Below are positions 32,922-42,124 of a DNA stretch of 64,000 nucleotides, piece after piece (the first letter of the stretch is position 1; each line of letters starts with the position of its first letter). The DNA is from Bradyrhizobium sp. dw_411. Lineage in GTDB: Bacteria > Pseudomonadota > Alphaproteobacteria > Rhizobiales > Xanthobacteraceae. Where the stretch lies: contig NZ_JAAVUY010000009.1 of NCBI RefSeq assembly GCF_018449695.1, positions 186,001 to 250,000 on the forward strand, given 5' to 3'. The translations under genes and the position numbers were made by a program. The notes under the pieces are model-generated. The model saw only the letters and a program-made list of their open reading frames with translations. It had not been told where the DNA came from and made no database searches.

Positions 32922-33662
32922 TCAAAATGGTTTGGGAAAGGCCACGCCCGGGATCAGTACGCCATCCACGATCGTTGCCTTGCGCACATTGTCCCAGAGT
33001 TGGATGGAATTCCTGTGGTGGCCATAATCTCCAAAAAGATATGGCCCGTATTGGAATGGAGGAACGAAGAACACGTTCTTCAACTTGATGATATTGTCGC
33101 CACCAGTATCGGGGTGAACGCGGAGACCATAGTTGACGCCGCCTCCGATAAAGGCGACGTTTTCCAGGTCGATCGTCCCGGTCCAGTTATCCGCAATGAA
33201 CAGACCGACATTTGCCGCCACGCTGTGCGTGACAATCGCAGTATTGGACACCCTAAGCGTTCCCCGGCTTCCCGGCGAATAAGCCTGGATGCCGTCGGCA
33301 TGGTCGTCCCCAACACCAAGTGCCTCCAGGTAGCAGTTGTCGATCAGGAATGAGCCGCTACCGCCAATACGGACGCACTCTCGGGAATTGACCCGACAGG
33401 TCCGGATTGTCCCACCGTCACGCAGCACAATCGATGCGATATTGCCCGTCTCGGTGATGCTCTTGTTACTTAGCGCTCCGCCGGTCGCAATCGTTACTGC
33501 GCTCGAGGCAGCATTGCCGCTGAACCGAGCGTCGTTGTAGTTCAGCGGAATAGTATCAGCGGGGGCGGAACCTGAAGCGTCATGCGATACTTGTTGTGAC
33601 CATGCGGCAGGCGGCAACATGGACGCCGCACCGATGGATCCAATGAATTCACGCCGTCGCAT
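32922..33662 (-). CDS. Tat-exported beta-helix protein, paralogue of the secreted 980-residue protein head
   Basis: A 246-residue exported protein. MRRREFIGSIGAASMLPPAA is a twin-arginine signal with cleavage near AWS-Q. The mature part repeats the head of the protein at 24011: IPLNYNDARFSG against IPLSWNDPLFSG, SIVLRDGGTIRTCRVNSRE, DDHADGIQAYSPGSRG against DHADGVQAYSPGG, and IQLWDNVRKATIVDGVLIPG against EWDNVRWATIENGVLVPG. A parallel beta-helix of pectate-lyase shape is likely. The ATG at 33660-33662 follows GGAGGG; a GTG three codons earlier is also possible. A role in binding or trimming the exported polysaccharide is inference. Confidence 0.82.
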   Translation of the reverse strand: MRRREFIGSIGAASMLPPAAWSQQVSHDASGSAPADTIPLNYNDARFSGNAASSAVTIATGGALSNKSITETGNIASIVLRDGGTIRTCRVNSRECVRIGGSGSFLIDNCYLEALGVGDDHADGIQAYSPGSRGTLRVSNTAIVTHSVAANVGLFIADNWTGTIDLENVAFIGGGVNYGLRVHPDTGGDNIIKLKNVFFVPPFQYGPYLFGDYGHHRNSIQLWDNVRKATIVDGVLIPGVAFPKPF

Positions 33663-33671
33663 GCGTGCCAC

Positions 33672-34180
33672 CCTCCAACGACCACGCCAAAAGCGGACTC
33701 AGATTGCCAAATTCCGTATCTACTGAGTGATGCAATTGGCCGCACGCGAAGCCGATCGCGTTCGCGTAATCATGCCATGGGACGCGGGTCAATGGCTAGG
33801 GCTGATTCCAAAACTGCGCAACTGCGTCTGATCTCGGCCGGCGTAAATTCCTTATCCAAGCCTCCGGAGGCCGCTGGCCGGCCGACATGCAAGCGGCGTC
33901 CCCCGCAGTGCCCGGCCCTGCCGAAGCGGCTCCAGACGCAGTCCGCCACCTTGTAGGCGTACAGGGCGGCCAGCACCAATCTGGACGCGCAGGTTGGGCT
34001 CTACCGGGTCTTGAATTGCCTGGCGATCGGTGGCGAGCAAGAATCAAATCTGGCACGAAAATACTGTCGCGTGAGGCGATTGCTCGTTACTGTACGCCAT
34101 ACGACACGCACGGGGCGTTTTGCCTTGCTGCGCTTTGCCCTCGAGGCGAGAACAGATCAACCCTTTTTTGGGGATGAACA
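33672..34180. other. Intergenic region before the FkbM gene
   Basis: About 500 bases. Short minus frames at 33770-34056 have Trp/Arg/Pro-rich products typical of noncoding frames and no ribosome-binding sites. I see no palindrome or RNA gene. It must contain the divergent promoters for the Tat-exported protein and the FkbM-type gene. Confidence 0.4.
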
Positions 34181-34957
34181 ATGAGCATTTTAGACGGTCT
34201 GCGTTTCTATCATGACGAGTTCGGTATTGGCGGAGTGGTCGCTATCACAACGGCGCGCCTGACTGGAAAACAGAAAACGGTTCAAGTCGACACACCGGGG
34301 ATAAAGTATCCGGTCACCTTGAGAATCGGCACGTCCGACCACCGGGTGTACCGGGATATATTCCAGCGCCACGAATACCTGCTAGCCCCGCCCAATGAGC
34401 CCAAGACGATTATAGACGCCGGCGCGAACATAGGCCTGACCTCGGTATACTTCGCTAACCGCTGGCCCAAGGCCCGCATCATTGCCATTGAGCCTGAGCC
34501 ATCGAACTACGCCCTGCTTCTAAAGAACGCGCAACCCTATCCGCAGATCACGCCCGTGCTTGCAGCCCTGTGGAAGGAGTCGATAATGCTTAACCTGTTC
34601 AATCCAGGCAAAGGCGAATGGGCGTTCCAAACGGAAGTATCCGCCGACGGTAAGACGCGCGGGATGACGCTGGATGAGGTGATGCAGACCTACCAGCTAG
34701 ACAGCGTCGATCTGCTGAAAATAGATATCGAAGGGGCGGAAAAAGAAGTGTTCGAGAACGCCTCGTGGGTCGATCGCGTTGGAACCCTGGTGATTGAGAT
34801 ACACGACGACCTGAAGCCCGGAGCCATGGCCTCGGTCCTGCAGATCAAAGACCACTTCCCGCATATCTACAATAACGGCGCAAACACCTGGTGCATGCAG
34901 AGGAAAGAAACGCCACGACCAGCAATACCAATGGTCCGCAAGGGAAGGATCCTTTAG
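34181..34957 (+). CDS. FkbM-family methyltransferase
   Basis: A 258-residue SAM-dependent methyltransferase. Motif I is TIIDAGANIGLTSVYFANRW near residue 70, IIAIEPEPSNYALL is the acidic second strand, and VDLLKIDIEGAEKEVFENA near 180 is the hallmark of the FkbM family. It probably O-methylates a sugar of the polysaccharide. GGGGA precedes the ATG by about 7 nt. It is one of only two plus-strand genes inside the cluster and is convergent with the polymerase gene, 21 bp away. Confidence 0.9.
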   Translation: MSILDGLRFYHDEFGIGGVVAITTARLTGKQKTVQVDTPGIKYPVTLRIGTSDHRVYRDIFQRHEYLLAPPNEPKTIIDAGANIGLTSVYFANRWPKARIIAIEPEPSNYALLLKNAQPYPQITPVLAALWKESIMLNLFNPGKGEWAFQTEVSADGKTRGMTLDEVMQTYQLDSVDLLKIDIEGAEKEVFENASWVDRVGTLVIEIHDDLKPGAMASVLQIKDHFPHIYNNGANTWCMQRKETPRPAIPMVRKGRIL

Positions 34958-34978
34958 ACGCACAGACCTTAGCTGTAA

Positions 34979-36322
34979 CTAGTCCGGCCGCGCGGGATGC
35001 AGTGTTCGCGCGGCGGACGGGGCAAAAGCGACGTCATTGCGGGGCTCAAACATCCACATGCCGCTGCCGAGCAGGAAGATGATCAAGACGTAAGGAGCAT
35101 CCCACACGTGGACCGTGCAGATGGAGAACGCCAATCCGCAAATCGTGATGATAAGACCCTTTCGGCATTGGGCCGCCTCGAACGAGAGATTTTTCAGCCG
35201 TCCCAAACCAAAGCAAACCGAAAGAAAACCGCCGGCCATAAACAAAACGCCGGGGATGCCGTATTGAACGGCAATGTCCAACCAAAAATTGTCGATGCTG
35301 CCTCCCATCCACGAAGGATGTTCCCATTCATTCAAGCCAGTTCCAAAGATCGGGTGCTGCATCACTGATGCCACACCGTAGTTCCAGATGTGCACGCGCA
35401 TGTAGGAAGTGTCGGCGTTGAACGTCAGATACGAAATAAAGACATCGAAGGGAGTGCGATTGGAGGTCAAATCCACCGCAACATAGGCGGTGATCACAAT
35501 TGCGGCCAATATCCCCCAACGCCGCGTCACGTGCGCCGTCACCTTGTCCCAAATGATCAACAAGACCTGGACAACAAGCGACAGGAGGGGACCCGAGGAA
35601 AGGGAGGAAGCGACAGCCATTCCTACCAGGCCTGAGCTTAGTAGTCCGCTCCGGCGCCTGGGAGCATCATTTACATAAAAGCTCAAGGCGAACGCGCTCG
35701 AACAAACGACACCAAACAAAATGGAATATTCGAAGGTGGCCTGAGCTCGTCTGAGCCCGAGTCTTAGTTCACTGCCAATGATAGGATAGACGGGGAATAT
35801 CTTGCCGAATAATTCAATCAGGATCGGTGAGCCAGCGACATTCTCGTAAACGGCGAATGGCAGGAGAAGAATGACCACAAGCGCGAGGGACTTCACCATG
35901 CGCTGGAACGCGAAGAAATCTCGAATGTATCTCCTACCGAACAGGAATGGCCCGAATGTCTCTATGACGAATATGCCTGCGGATTGCAGACCCTCAGCGC
36001 CGTGTATGTCCACCAATACAACCGCACCCCATGCCGCCGCCGACAGCATCAATATGTCTGGCAGTCTTATTCGACCGAGGGTCCCTGACAACCACACGAT
36101 CATGCATGGAACGAAGGTTAATACCAGCACCAGCCGATAAGGAGACATCCGTATCGGGCCGATGTAGATAAAAAACGGCAACGCCAACGAGAAAATGAAG
36201 ATCGGAATGAGTGCGGAACTCTTCCGGCTTCGCGTCGGCTGCGCCGCCGCGGCTCGCACGGCAGGAAACGGCCTTCCAATCTGATAAGAGGCTCTTGGTG
36301 CAATACTTTTCACTGGCCGCAC
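34979..36322 (-). CDS. O-antigen ligase/Wzy-like polymerase
   Basis: A 447-residue inner-membrane protein with about 10 to 12 helices, such as SALIPIFIFSLALPFFIYIG, VVILLLPFAVYENVAG and GLIITICGLAFSICTVHVWD. A long periplasmic loop with HPIFGTGLNEWEHPSWMGG and SIDNFWLDIAVQYGIPGVLF near residue 335 is the conserved Wzy_C-type region of ligases and polymerases. It would polymerise repeat units flipped by the Wzx-like protein at 47438. Translation starts at a GTG 4 nt after the deacetylase stop, which implies one operon with the genes to its right. Confidence 0.85.
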   Translation of the reverse strand: MRPVKSIAPRASYQIGRPFPAVRAAAAQPTRSRKSSALIPIFIFSLALPFFIYIGPIRMSPYRLVLVLTFVPCMIVWLSGTLGRIRLPDILMLSAAAWGAVVLVDIHGAEGLQSAGIFVIETFGPFLFGRRYIRDFFAFQRMVKSLALVVILLLPFAVYENVAGSPILIELFGKIFPVYPIIGSELRLGLRRAQATFEYSILFGVVCSSAFALSFYVNDAPRRRSGLLSSGLVGMAVASSLSSGPLLSLVVQVLLIIWDKVTAHVTRRWGILAAIVITAYVAVDLTSNRTPFDVFISYLTFNADTSYMRVHIWNYGVASVMQHPIFGTGLNEWEHPSWMGGSIDNFWLDIAVQYGIPGVLFMAGGFLSVCFGLGRLKNLSFEAAQCRKGLIITICGLAFSICTVHVWDAPYVLIIFLLGSGMWMFEPRNDVAFAPSAARTLHPARPD

Positions 36323-36326
36323 AGTC

Positions 36327-37052
36327 CTATCGATACCGCAGATGCATCAGCTGGCGATAGAGTCCAAGCCTTGTGCTAATTTTCCAGGCGGGGCCACGCA
36401 TGCCATCAGGGTCACGTAAGTGCTGGCGCATGTAGCCTTCATCCATGTTGTTCGTCAGGCAAAGACGGGAATAGAGAAAGGGTTCGAATCCCCGATGATA
36501 CCCAAGCTGGATTGTAAAGAGATGCGTGTAGCCGGCCTTCAGAGCCGCGTCCCAAACCCGTCGGGAAAAGCGCCCGTATGGGAAGGCGAAAAGAGTAACC
36601 GGCCGACCGAGGCGATCCTCCAGCATCGACTTCGAAACCGTAAGCTCACGATCGAGTTCGTCATCCGAGACTGTCGTCAAATCGGCGTGGGCCATACCAT
36701 GTGAGCCAATCGCGACGCCGCTCCTGCCAATTTCCTCGATCATCTCCCAGGTCATGCGTCCCGGCGAGCCAATAAAATCAACCGGAATAAAGGACATGAA
36801 TCCTGGAATCGCACCGGTCGTCGCGTAACGAGCGTAGACATGCGTGTAGTCCGAAAGAAATCCATCGTCGAAGGTGAGCAGGACCGAGCCGCTGCGGCCG
36901 GCTTTCGGATGGTCGCAATTCTCCAGAAAAGTCTGAGGCGAGACAAGCTTGTCCCGGTAAAGCGCGAGATGCGCGTCGAATGTCCCATGCGTCAGGCACC
37001 ACGCATTCGGTGGCGAAGCCCTTACCAATTCGTGATAATTCAGGACGATCAT
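36327..37052 (-). CDS. Polysaccharide deacetylase family protein (NodB homology)
   Basis: A 241-residue carbohydrate esterase 4-type enzyme. The motifs are VLLTFDDGFLSDY (catalytic Asp and metal Asp) near residue 60, IGSHGMAHADLTTVS (metal His pair) near 118, and LFAFPYGRFSRRVW near 157. No signal peptide is seen, so it may act on cytosolic or membrane-linked intermediates. Its ATG overlaps the stop of the GT4 gene (ATGA), which excludes the 15-codon longer frame and suggests coupling. The probable role is removing N-acetyl groups from the growing saccharide. Confidence 0.88.
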   Translation of the reverse strand: MIVLNYHELVRASPPNAWCLTHGTFDAHLALYRDKLVSPQTFLENCDHPKAGRSGSVLLTFDDGFLSDYTHVYARYATTGAIPGFMSFIPVDFIGSPGRMTWEMIEEIGRSGVAIGSHGMAHADLTTVSDDELDRELTVSKSMLEDRLGRPVTLFAFPYGRFSRRVWDAALKAGYTHLFTIQLGYHRGFEPFLYSRLCLTNNMDEGYMRQHLRDPDGMRGPAWKISTRLGLYRQLMHLRYR

Positions 37053-38215
37053 AGAGATTGCATCAGTTCCGAGACACGCCTGCCCCAGGCCGGCCAATTC
37101 AGTTGCGTCTCATAGGCCTCGCGGCTCGATTGCCTCAAGCGCGCCAAACGTGCCGGGTTCGCAAAAATTTCCGCAATGACGCCAGCGTAGTCCGCCTTCG
37201 TCGCGTTCGATGGCACCAGCACGCCGGTCTTTTCCTCACGGACAGCATAGGTGACGCCTCCGGTGGCGCGCGCAACGCTCGGCACACCGTAAGCCGCCGC
37301 TTCGCACAACACGATGGGAAAGCAGTCCGCCTGGGTTGGCAACAGAAAAAAATCCGCATCGCGATAGAGCTGATCAAGCCGGCTGCGCTGTGCGGGATCA
37401 TTCTTGTCGAGGTAAGGGATGATCGTTAGGCCGTCCTGGCTCACAGGCTCCGGCGGAGTGCATCCGCAGATCACGAGCTCCGCCTTTACACCCCTGTTGT
37501 TGAGTTCAGCAAGAATCTCGACCGCGATGTCCGCGCCTTTCTCCTTCCAATTGACGCCGATCAGCAGCATCCGACACGGACCGGGCTTCCGGTCTCCAAG
37601 CACAGATTCACGAGCAGGCGCTTCTTTGAGGTTGGCGCCCCAAGGAACGACATGCACCCGTGCAGGATCGGCACCGTAATCCCGGACGGCAGAATCAGCC
37701 GCCCATTGCGACGGATAGAGGATTAAATCCGCGCGCGCGATTGTATCGCGTTCCAGTCGTTCCGAGGCCTTGCGGGCGGTGCGTGACAGGTTTCGATAAT
37801 TGGGGTGATAGTCCTCAATAAGCCGAAAGGTCGCATCGGACGCATAAACGAGGGGAACTCCGGCGGGCACACTCCAAGCGAAGATGGATCCGGCAGGTGC
37901 GAAGACAATATCAGGCGACGCGGCGCGGATCTTGCGTACCGCGTCTGCTGAGTACTGCGCAACGACCGGGCCCGCCTGAAATGGGGAGAGGCCCGGTCTG
38001 CGAAAGGTGCGGCAGAGATTTGAATAAGTCTTGTACAGCGGCAAGAGCGGCGCGCTCAGGGGACCGATATGGACAACCTCGTGACCTTCGTTTGCAAGCG
38101 AGTTCGACATGTTGAACGGAGTGCCGGACCAGAACCTGACGTTGCTCCCGTCGCCGATCGTCGCGAAACCAATCCGCCGCACTGCTTGGCTATTGGAGAT
38201 GTCGCACTGATTCAT
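37049..38215 (-). CDS. Glycosyltransferase family 4
   Basis: A 388-residue GT-B enzyme. The N-domain has SNSLANEGHEVVHIGPLSAP. The C-domain carries MLLIGVNWKEKGADIAVEIL, then LYRDADFFLLPTQADCFPIV and LCEAAAYGVPSVARATGG (the E-x7-E-type donor site). Length is normal. AAGGGAAC precedes the ATG. It heads a coupled string with the deacetylase and the polymerase. The donor and acceptor sugars are unknown. Confidence 0.9.
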   Translation of the reverse strand: MNQCDISNSQAVRRIGFATIGDGSNVRFWSGTPFNMSNSLANEGHEVVHIGPLSAPLLPLYKTYSNLCRTFRRPGLSPFQAGPVVAQYSADAVRKIRAASPDIVFAPAGSIFAWSVPAGVPLVYASDATFRLIEDYHPNYRNLSRTARKASERLERDTIARADLILYPSQWAADSAVRDYGADPARVHVVPWGANLKEAPARESVLGDRKPGPCRMLLIGVNWKEKGADIAVEILAELNNRGVKAELVICGCTPPEPVSQDGLTIIPYLDKNDPAQRSRLDQLYRDADFFLLPTQADCFPIVLCEAAAYGVPSVARATGGVTYAVREEKTGVLVPSNATKADYAGVIAEIFANPARLARLRQSSREAYETQLNWPAWGRRVSELMQSL

Positions 38216-38289
38216 TTTGTTCCCTTACAGACGGCGCAACCGGCGGCTTATTGAAAAACGCAGGACGCACTTCCAAAAAACGATCGCGA

Positions 38290-39810
38290 TCATTTTCCCT
38301 CGTCAACTAACGGGAGCGGACTGTTCGCGCTGCGCGCATCGGAAACCTCTCTCCTCCTGACTATGCTGACGAAACTGGGAGACGCGAATAATTTAACAAA
38401 TCCTGCCGGGAGGCCACGGAGGAATTCGGCGCTGCGATGAAGCATTCCTACAGTCCGATCTACCCTCAGCCCGGACCTGCGGCACCAATCGCCGACTTTC
38501 CCAATGCTGCTGAAATGGGCACCTGAAAGGTTGTAGCTTCCCAGGCCACGATACCGATGAGGATTACGGATTCTCCTCCAAACTTCCTGAACGCACAGCA
38601 TGTTTGGCGCCTGGATAATCATCACCGAGTTCATCGACATGTTGTCACGAAATAAGGAAAGTACTTCGACCGGGTCCCGGGCCAGGTGGAGCACATTCGA
38701 GAACAGGAGGCAGTCGAATCGCTGGTTGCGGAGTTTCTCCTTGGCGAGGTGGAAATCGCCGAACACCATCTCGACACCTCTTTCCGCCACGCCACCGCTC
38801 ACCACCGGATCCAGTGGCACTGCAACGACCCGCAAGCCTCTCTCGGCCAGCCAACACTCTGTCGCGCCCGAACTGCATCCGACCGAAAGCACAGTGCGCG
38901 CGTCCGGAGGGATCATGGAAAGGACTTCCTCATTGAGAGGTTCATAATAGTCCTTGGAATACATGCGACGCCAAAGCTTGGTTTCCGTATTGAGCAGCGG
39001 CACGGGTGCGCATGCATCCTTGGCAAGCCGCAACATGGTGCCGACCTGTGCGTGCATTTCCTCCTCATCTACTCCAACCTTGCCCGCGTATTTGTTGGAC
39101 AAATGGTGGACCGTAAAGTCGTCGAGATGCGATATCGGAATCAGCTTTGTGAAACCGCACTGGATGTATGGGTCGGTCGCGGCAGAACAGAGCAGATCGT
39201 GCTTCCACTCGTGCGGATCAACCAAGAAGCCGCCTGACTTGATAGCCTTCCCTAGCTGGCTTTGCGTGAGGACATAACAGGCCGCATGCTCGTTGGTGCA
39301 ATTCGCAAGAGTATATTTTGTCCTGGACCTGAGAGACGCTGGATCCCAATGATATTCTTCGTGCAAGTCTGGATAGCTGACGCTGCCATTCGAGCTCTTC
39401 TCCATGCGGATAAACCCAGCAACTTCGTCATCCCGCAAGACAGCGGTTACTTCCAGGAACCCTCGCAATTGTCTTTCGGTTATCAGGATGTCGTCTTCGG
39501 AATAGATGAACAGGTCGTATTTATCGGCGCGCTCGGCGAACAGCTTCTTGTGCGCGAAAGGCAAGGACCACGGATTCTTGTTCGGAAGACCCACCCGACA
39601 TTCAACGCCCGGAGCGAGCTTCCTGTCGATGTTCGAGACGATGACGATGTCGATGTCGAACGGCATGGAGCGGTATTCACGGATCACCTGCTCCAGATAG
39701 CGGTCATTGGAAGTACCATAACTCGCCAACGCCACGAGAATGCTGAGCGGTGATTTCCGCCCATTGTCATGAAGCGCAGTCATCGTCGAAAGCTCATCGG
39801 AGACATTCAT
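38290..39810 (-). CDS. Two-domain protein: glycosyltransferase-like domain plus SAM methyltransferase
   Basis: About 506 residues. The N-terminal half (about 20-290) is a GT-A-like domain: LSILVALASYGTSNDRYLEQ, DIDIVIVSNID and YDLFIYSEDDILITERQL, where EDD may bind the metal. The C-terminal half (about 310-490) is a class I methyltransferase with VLSVGCSSGATECWLAERGL and DCLLFSNVLHLARDPVEVLS. The ATG at 39810 has AAGGA about 11 nt upstream; longer and slightly shorter starts are possible. It is monocistronic, flanked by AT-rich DNA on its 5' side. It would add and methylate a sugar, perhaps as a chain cap. Confidence 0.75.
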   Translation of the reverse strand: MNVSDELSTMTALHDNGRKSPLSILVALASYGTSNDRYLEQVIREYRSMPFDIDIVIVSNIDRKLAPGVECRVGLPNKNPWSLPFAHKKLFAERADKYDLFIYSEDDILITERQLRGFLEVTAVLRDDEVAGFIRMEKSSNGSVSYPDLHEEYHWDPASLRSRTKYTLANCTNEHAACYVLTQSQLGKAIKSGGFLVDPHEWKHDLLCSAATDPYIQCGFTKLIPISHLDDFTVHHLSNKYAGKVGVDEEEMHAQVGTMLRLAKDACAPVPLLNTETKLWRRMYSKDYYEPLNEEVLSMIPPDARTVLSVGCSSGATECWLAERGLRVVAVPLDPVVSGGVAERGVEMVFGDFHLAKEKLRNQRFDCLLFSNVLHLARDPVEVLSLFRDNMSMNSVMIIQAPNMLCVQEVWRRIRNPHRYRGLGSYNLSGAHFSSIGKVGDWCRRSGLRVDRTVGMLHRSAEFLRGLPAGFVKLFASPSFVSIVRRREVSDARSANSPLPLVDEGK

Positions 39811-40061
39811 TGTCGAAATCGTCCTTACTTTCAGAGCCCATCCTCGATCGCCTTGCCTTCCGATAGGCATCTTTTTCCTGGCAATGCAGTCCGCCAAAAG
39901 ACACATCGAGTATTATAAGACTTATTTAATCTAGTATTATAAAGCCCATTTAAACTATCAAAAAATCAGGCATGGCGAAAACTTAACCCGCTAAGATTAA
40001 CGGTCGCGATCGGACCGCCCCCTTGCGAGGCTTTCAGCATCCCTATCGCCCCTTTGTACTG

Positions 40062-41003
40062 TCACGTCCGGCCGAGAATCTTGATAGATGCCTGCCTAAG
40101 AATGGAACCGGCTGGCGGTCCAAAACGCAGCCTTGGATTGAGATCAATTGAGAAGCGGAGCAGCTCAAGGCCGCTTTTGATATGGCCTCGGCGCATGCGA
40201 CCGATGGCGCGCCAAAATGCCGTTTCTGCCAATGTGCGATAGGCCGATGCGCGCAAGCTCCGGCCCCCATCGAGACGATCCACGTATTCTTCGAAGAAAC
40301 TATCAAATGCCGCCCTTCTGTAGGGATAGTCGGACCAATCCTCGTTCCAGTACGAGTTGGACATGTTGGATGAATGCTTCCTGTAAATGGCCTGCACCGC
40401 GTCAATTTTGGCAGCCGCGCCGTGCGCTCCGAAGCGCAGCCACATCTCCATGTCCCCGCTGTGCGGCAAGGACGGACGATAGCCACCGACCGCCTTTTGG
40501 ATGCGCGTTCTCGCAATAGCCGTCGGCGTGTTAACTACGTTGGCGCCGATGGCGCACATTTCGTGGACCACATCCTGTCGTGTCCACTTGTTATCCTGCC
40601 GAGGGTCAATTTCCGGAAACGGCAAATCATCCTGCCAGGAAAGACCTTTCCCGTATGTGAGTACGATGTCAGGATTTGCGTCCATGATCCCTGCGGCGCG
40701 CTCGAGCGCACCCGGAACCAACAAGTCATCGGCCGAGAGAAGCAGGAAGTAATCGCTCGATGCCCATTCGATCCCCTGATTGTATGTACTGATATGACCC
40801 CAGTTCTTTGGATGCGCGATGACACTGACTCGCCGGTCTGTATTCGCCAACTTCTGCGCCACCGAAACTGAACCATCCGGGGAGGCGTCATCGATAATCA
40901 GCACCCGCACGTCCCCGAGAGATTGGTCGAGTACGCTACGGACGCACCCTTCCAGGAAGCGTCCGTAATTGTAGCAGGGAACTACGATGTCAACCTTCGC
41001 CAT
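40062..41003 (-). CDS. Glycosyltransferase family 2
   Basis: A 313-residue GT-A enzyme. The N-terminus MAKVDIVVPCYNYGRFLEGC is canonical, followed by VLIIDDASPDGS, NWGHISTYNQGIEWASSDYF and LLLSADDLLVPGALERA, where the DD pair is the metal site. GGYRPSLPHSGDMEMWLRFG near residue 195 is the acceptor-side motif with the probable catalytic Asp. A strong GGGAGGTCGGCGG site fixes the ATG at 41001-41003. The downstream gap to the GT/methyltransferase gene contains TTATTTAAT. Confidence 0.9.
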   Translation of the reverse strand: MAKVDIVVPCYNYGRFLEGCVRSVLDQSLGDVRVLIIDDASPDGSVSVAQKLANTDRRVSVIAHPKNWGHISTYNQGIEWASSDYFLLLSADDLLVPGALERAAGIMDANPDIVLTYGKGLSWQDDLPFPEIDPRQDNKWTRQDVVHEMCAIGANVVNTPTAIARTRIQKAVGGYRPSLPHSGDMEMWLRFGAHGAAAKIDAVQAIYRKHSSNMSNSYWNEDWSDYPYRRAAFDSFFEEYVDRLDGGRSLRASAYRTLAETAFWRAIGRMRRGHIKSGLELLRFSIDLNPRLRFGPPAGSILRQASIKILGRT

Positions 41004-41188
41004 CCGCCGACCTCCCATAGCCCAACCAACTCGAACTGGCGTCGCTCGCTTGTGAATATTGAGTGAAAATGCCCTCCGGACGGACGGCACTAACGCGCGG
41101 GGCCGGGTTCATCGATACAACTCATTCCTGAGAGCGTCCGCGACGCGGACGGTGGTGATCACCTTGCGGGGATGGAAACAGCCCGCAA

Positions 41189-42049
41189 TCAGCGACCTTT
41201 AAACAACCGTGGAATCTGCCAGACAATCGGCGGGGTAAATGGCTTCATCCTGTCCTTGATCGAAAGGCGTCTAACCTCGTTGGGACGCATCTTCCAGACA
41301 GTCGTGTGATCTGCGGATCGCTCCTCTTCCGGACGGCCATTTGTATAATAGTACAATGCAATTGATCGACGGTATTTTCCTTTCGGACTCGTCAGCGGAT
41401 CGGGATGACCATGGAAGGACGTGTCGGTCGTTGAAAACACCACGATCCTGTTCGCCAGTGGCAGGTAAGATTTGTGCTTGACCTTGACTTCCTTGTCCCA
41501 CAATTCGAGCGCGCCTCCCCATTCCTCCTTCCAGTCAAAGTTGAGGTAAACCAATAAATTTAGCCGTCGGTCGAGCCTGAGCTTGCGGTGCATGTTGAAA
41601 TCGACGTGCATCGCGAGACGACCGCCGCGTGGAATCATATGCAAACCACCACCCGTCAGATAAGGGTCAGGTATCAGCCCATCGATGCCCGTCATTTGCT
41701 CAAGAAAAGTCACGAATGCCCGGGAATTCAGAGCACTGATAAAATTCTGAATGACCGCAGGAAAGTCTTCATGCCTGTCAAGTGAAAGCTTCTGCTCCTC
41801 ATACGAACCAGCATCGAGGAGCGTTCGGTTCCAGACCGCATCATATTCGCCGGGATATTGGGCCACGATGTCGCGAATAATGCGTTCGTCAAAAAAGTTA
41901 TCAATCCCGATGTGCGGAAATGGCTCGTTATTGACGTATTGCTGACTCCACTCCGCAGCATTTTTTCGCATCTTCTCCAGCGGAAGAAGAGACTTGATAT
42001 TGATACGCTCGTCATTCTCCGCGTCTAACAACTGCAGCGCTTCTTTCAT
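41189..42049 (-). CDS. 2-oxoglutarate/Fe(II) oxygenase (P4Hc type)
   Basis: A 286-residue dioxygenase. The iron site is RLAMHVDFNMHRKLRLDRRL (HxD) near residue 140, the distal His is in DTSFHGHPDPLT near 205, and RRSIALYYYTNGRP holds the 2-oxoglutarate Arg. NFDWKEEWGGALELWDKE is the common P4Hc strand. The N-terminus is helical. The ATG at 42047-42049 has AAGGGAAAT upstream; the 20-codon longer frame lacks support. It follows the split transferase genes by 76 bp on the same strand, so a sugar or carrier intermediate of the same pathway is a likely target. Confidence 0.85.
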   Translation of the reverse strand: MKEALQLLDAENDERINIKSLLPLEKMRKNAAEWSQQYVNNEPFPHIGIDNFFDERIIRDIVAQYPGEYDAVWNRTLLDAGSYEEQKLSLDRHEDFPAVIQNFISALNSRAFVTFLEQMTGIDGLIPDPYLTGGGLHMIPRGGRLAMHVDFNMHRKLRLDRRLNLLVYLNFDWKEEWGGALELWDKEVKVKHKSYLPLANRIVVFSTTDTSFHGHPDPLTSPKGKYRRSIALYYYTNGRPEEERSADHTTVWKMRPNEVRRLSIKDRMKPFTPPIVWQIPRLFKGR

Positions 42050-42124
42050 TTTCCATTTCCCTTGGCGAGAATCGGGGCGCTCTGCGCGCCGACAGTTTTG
42101 CCGCTCCACATTGCCGATTTCCTC

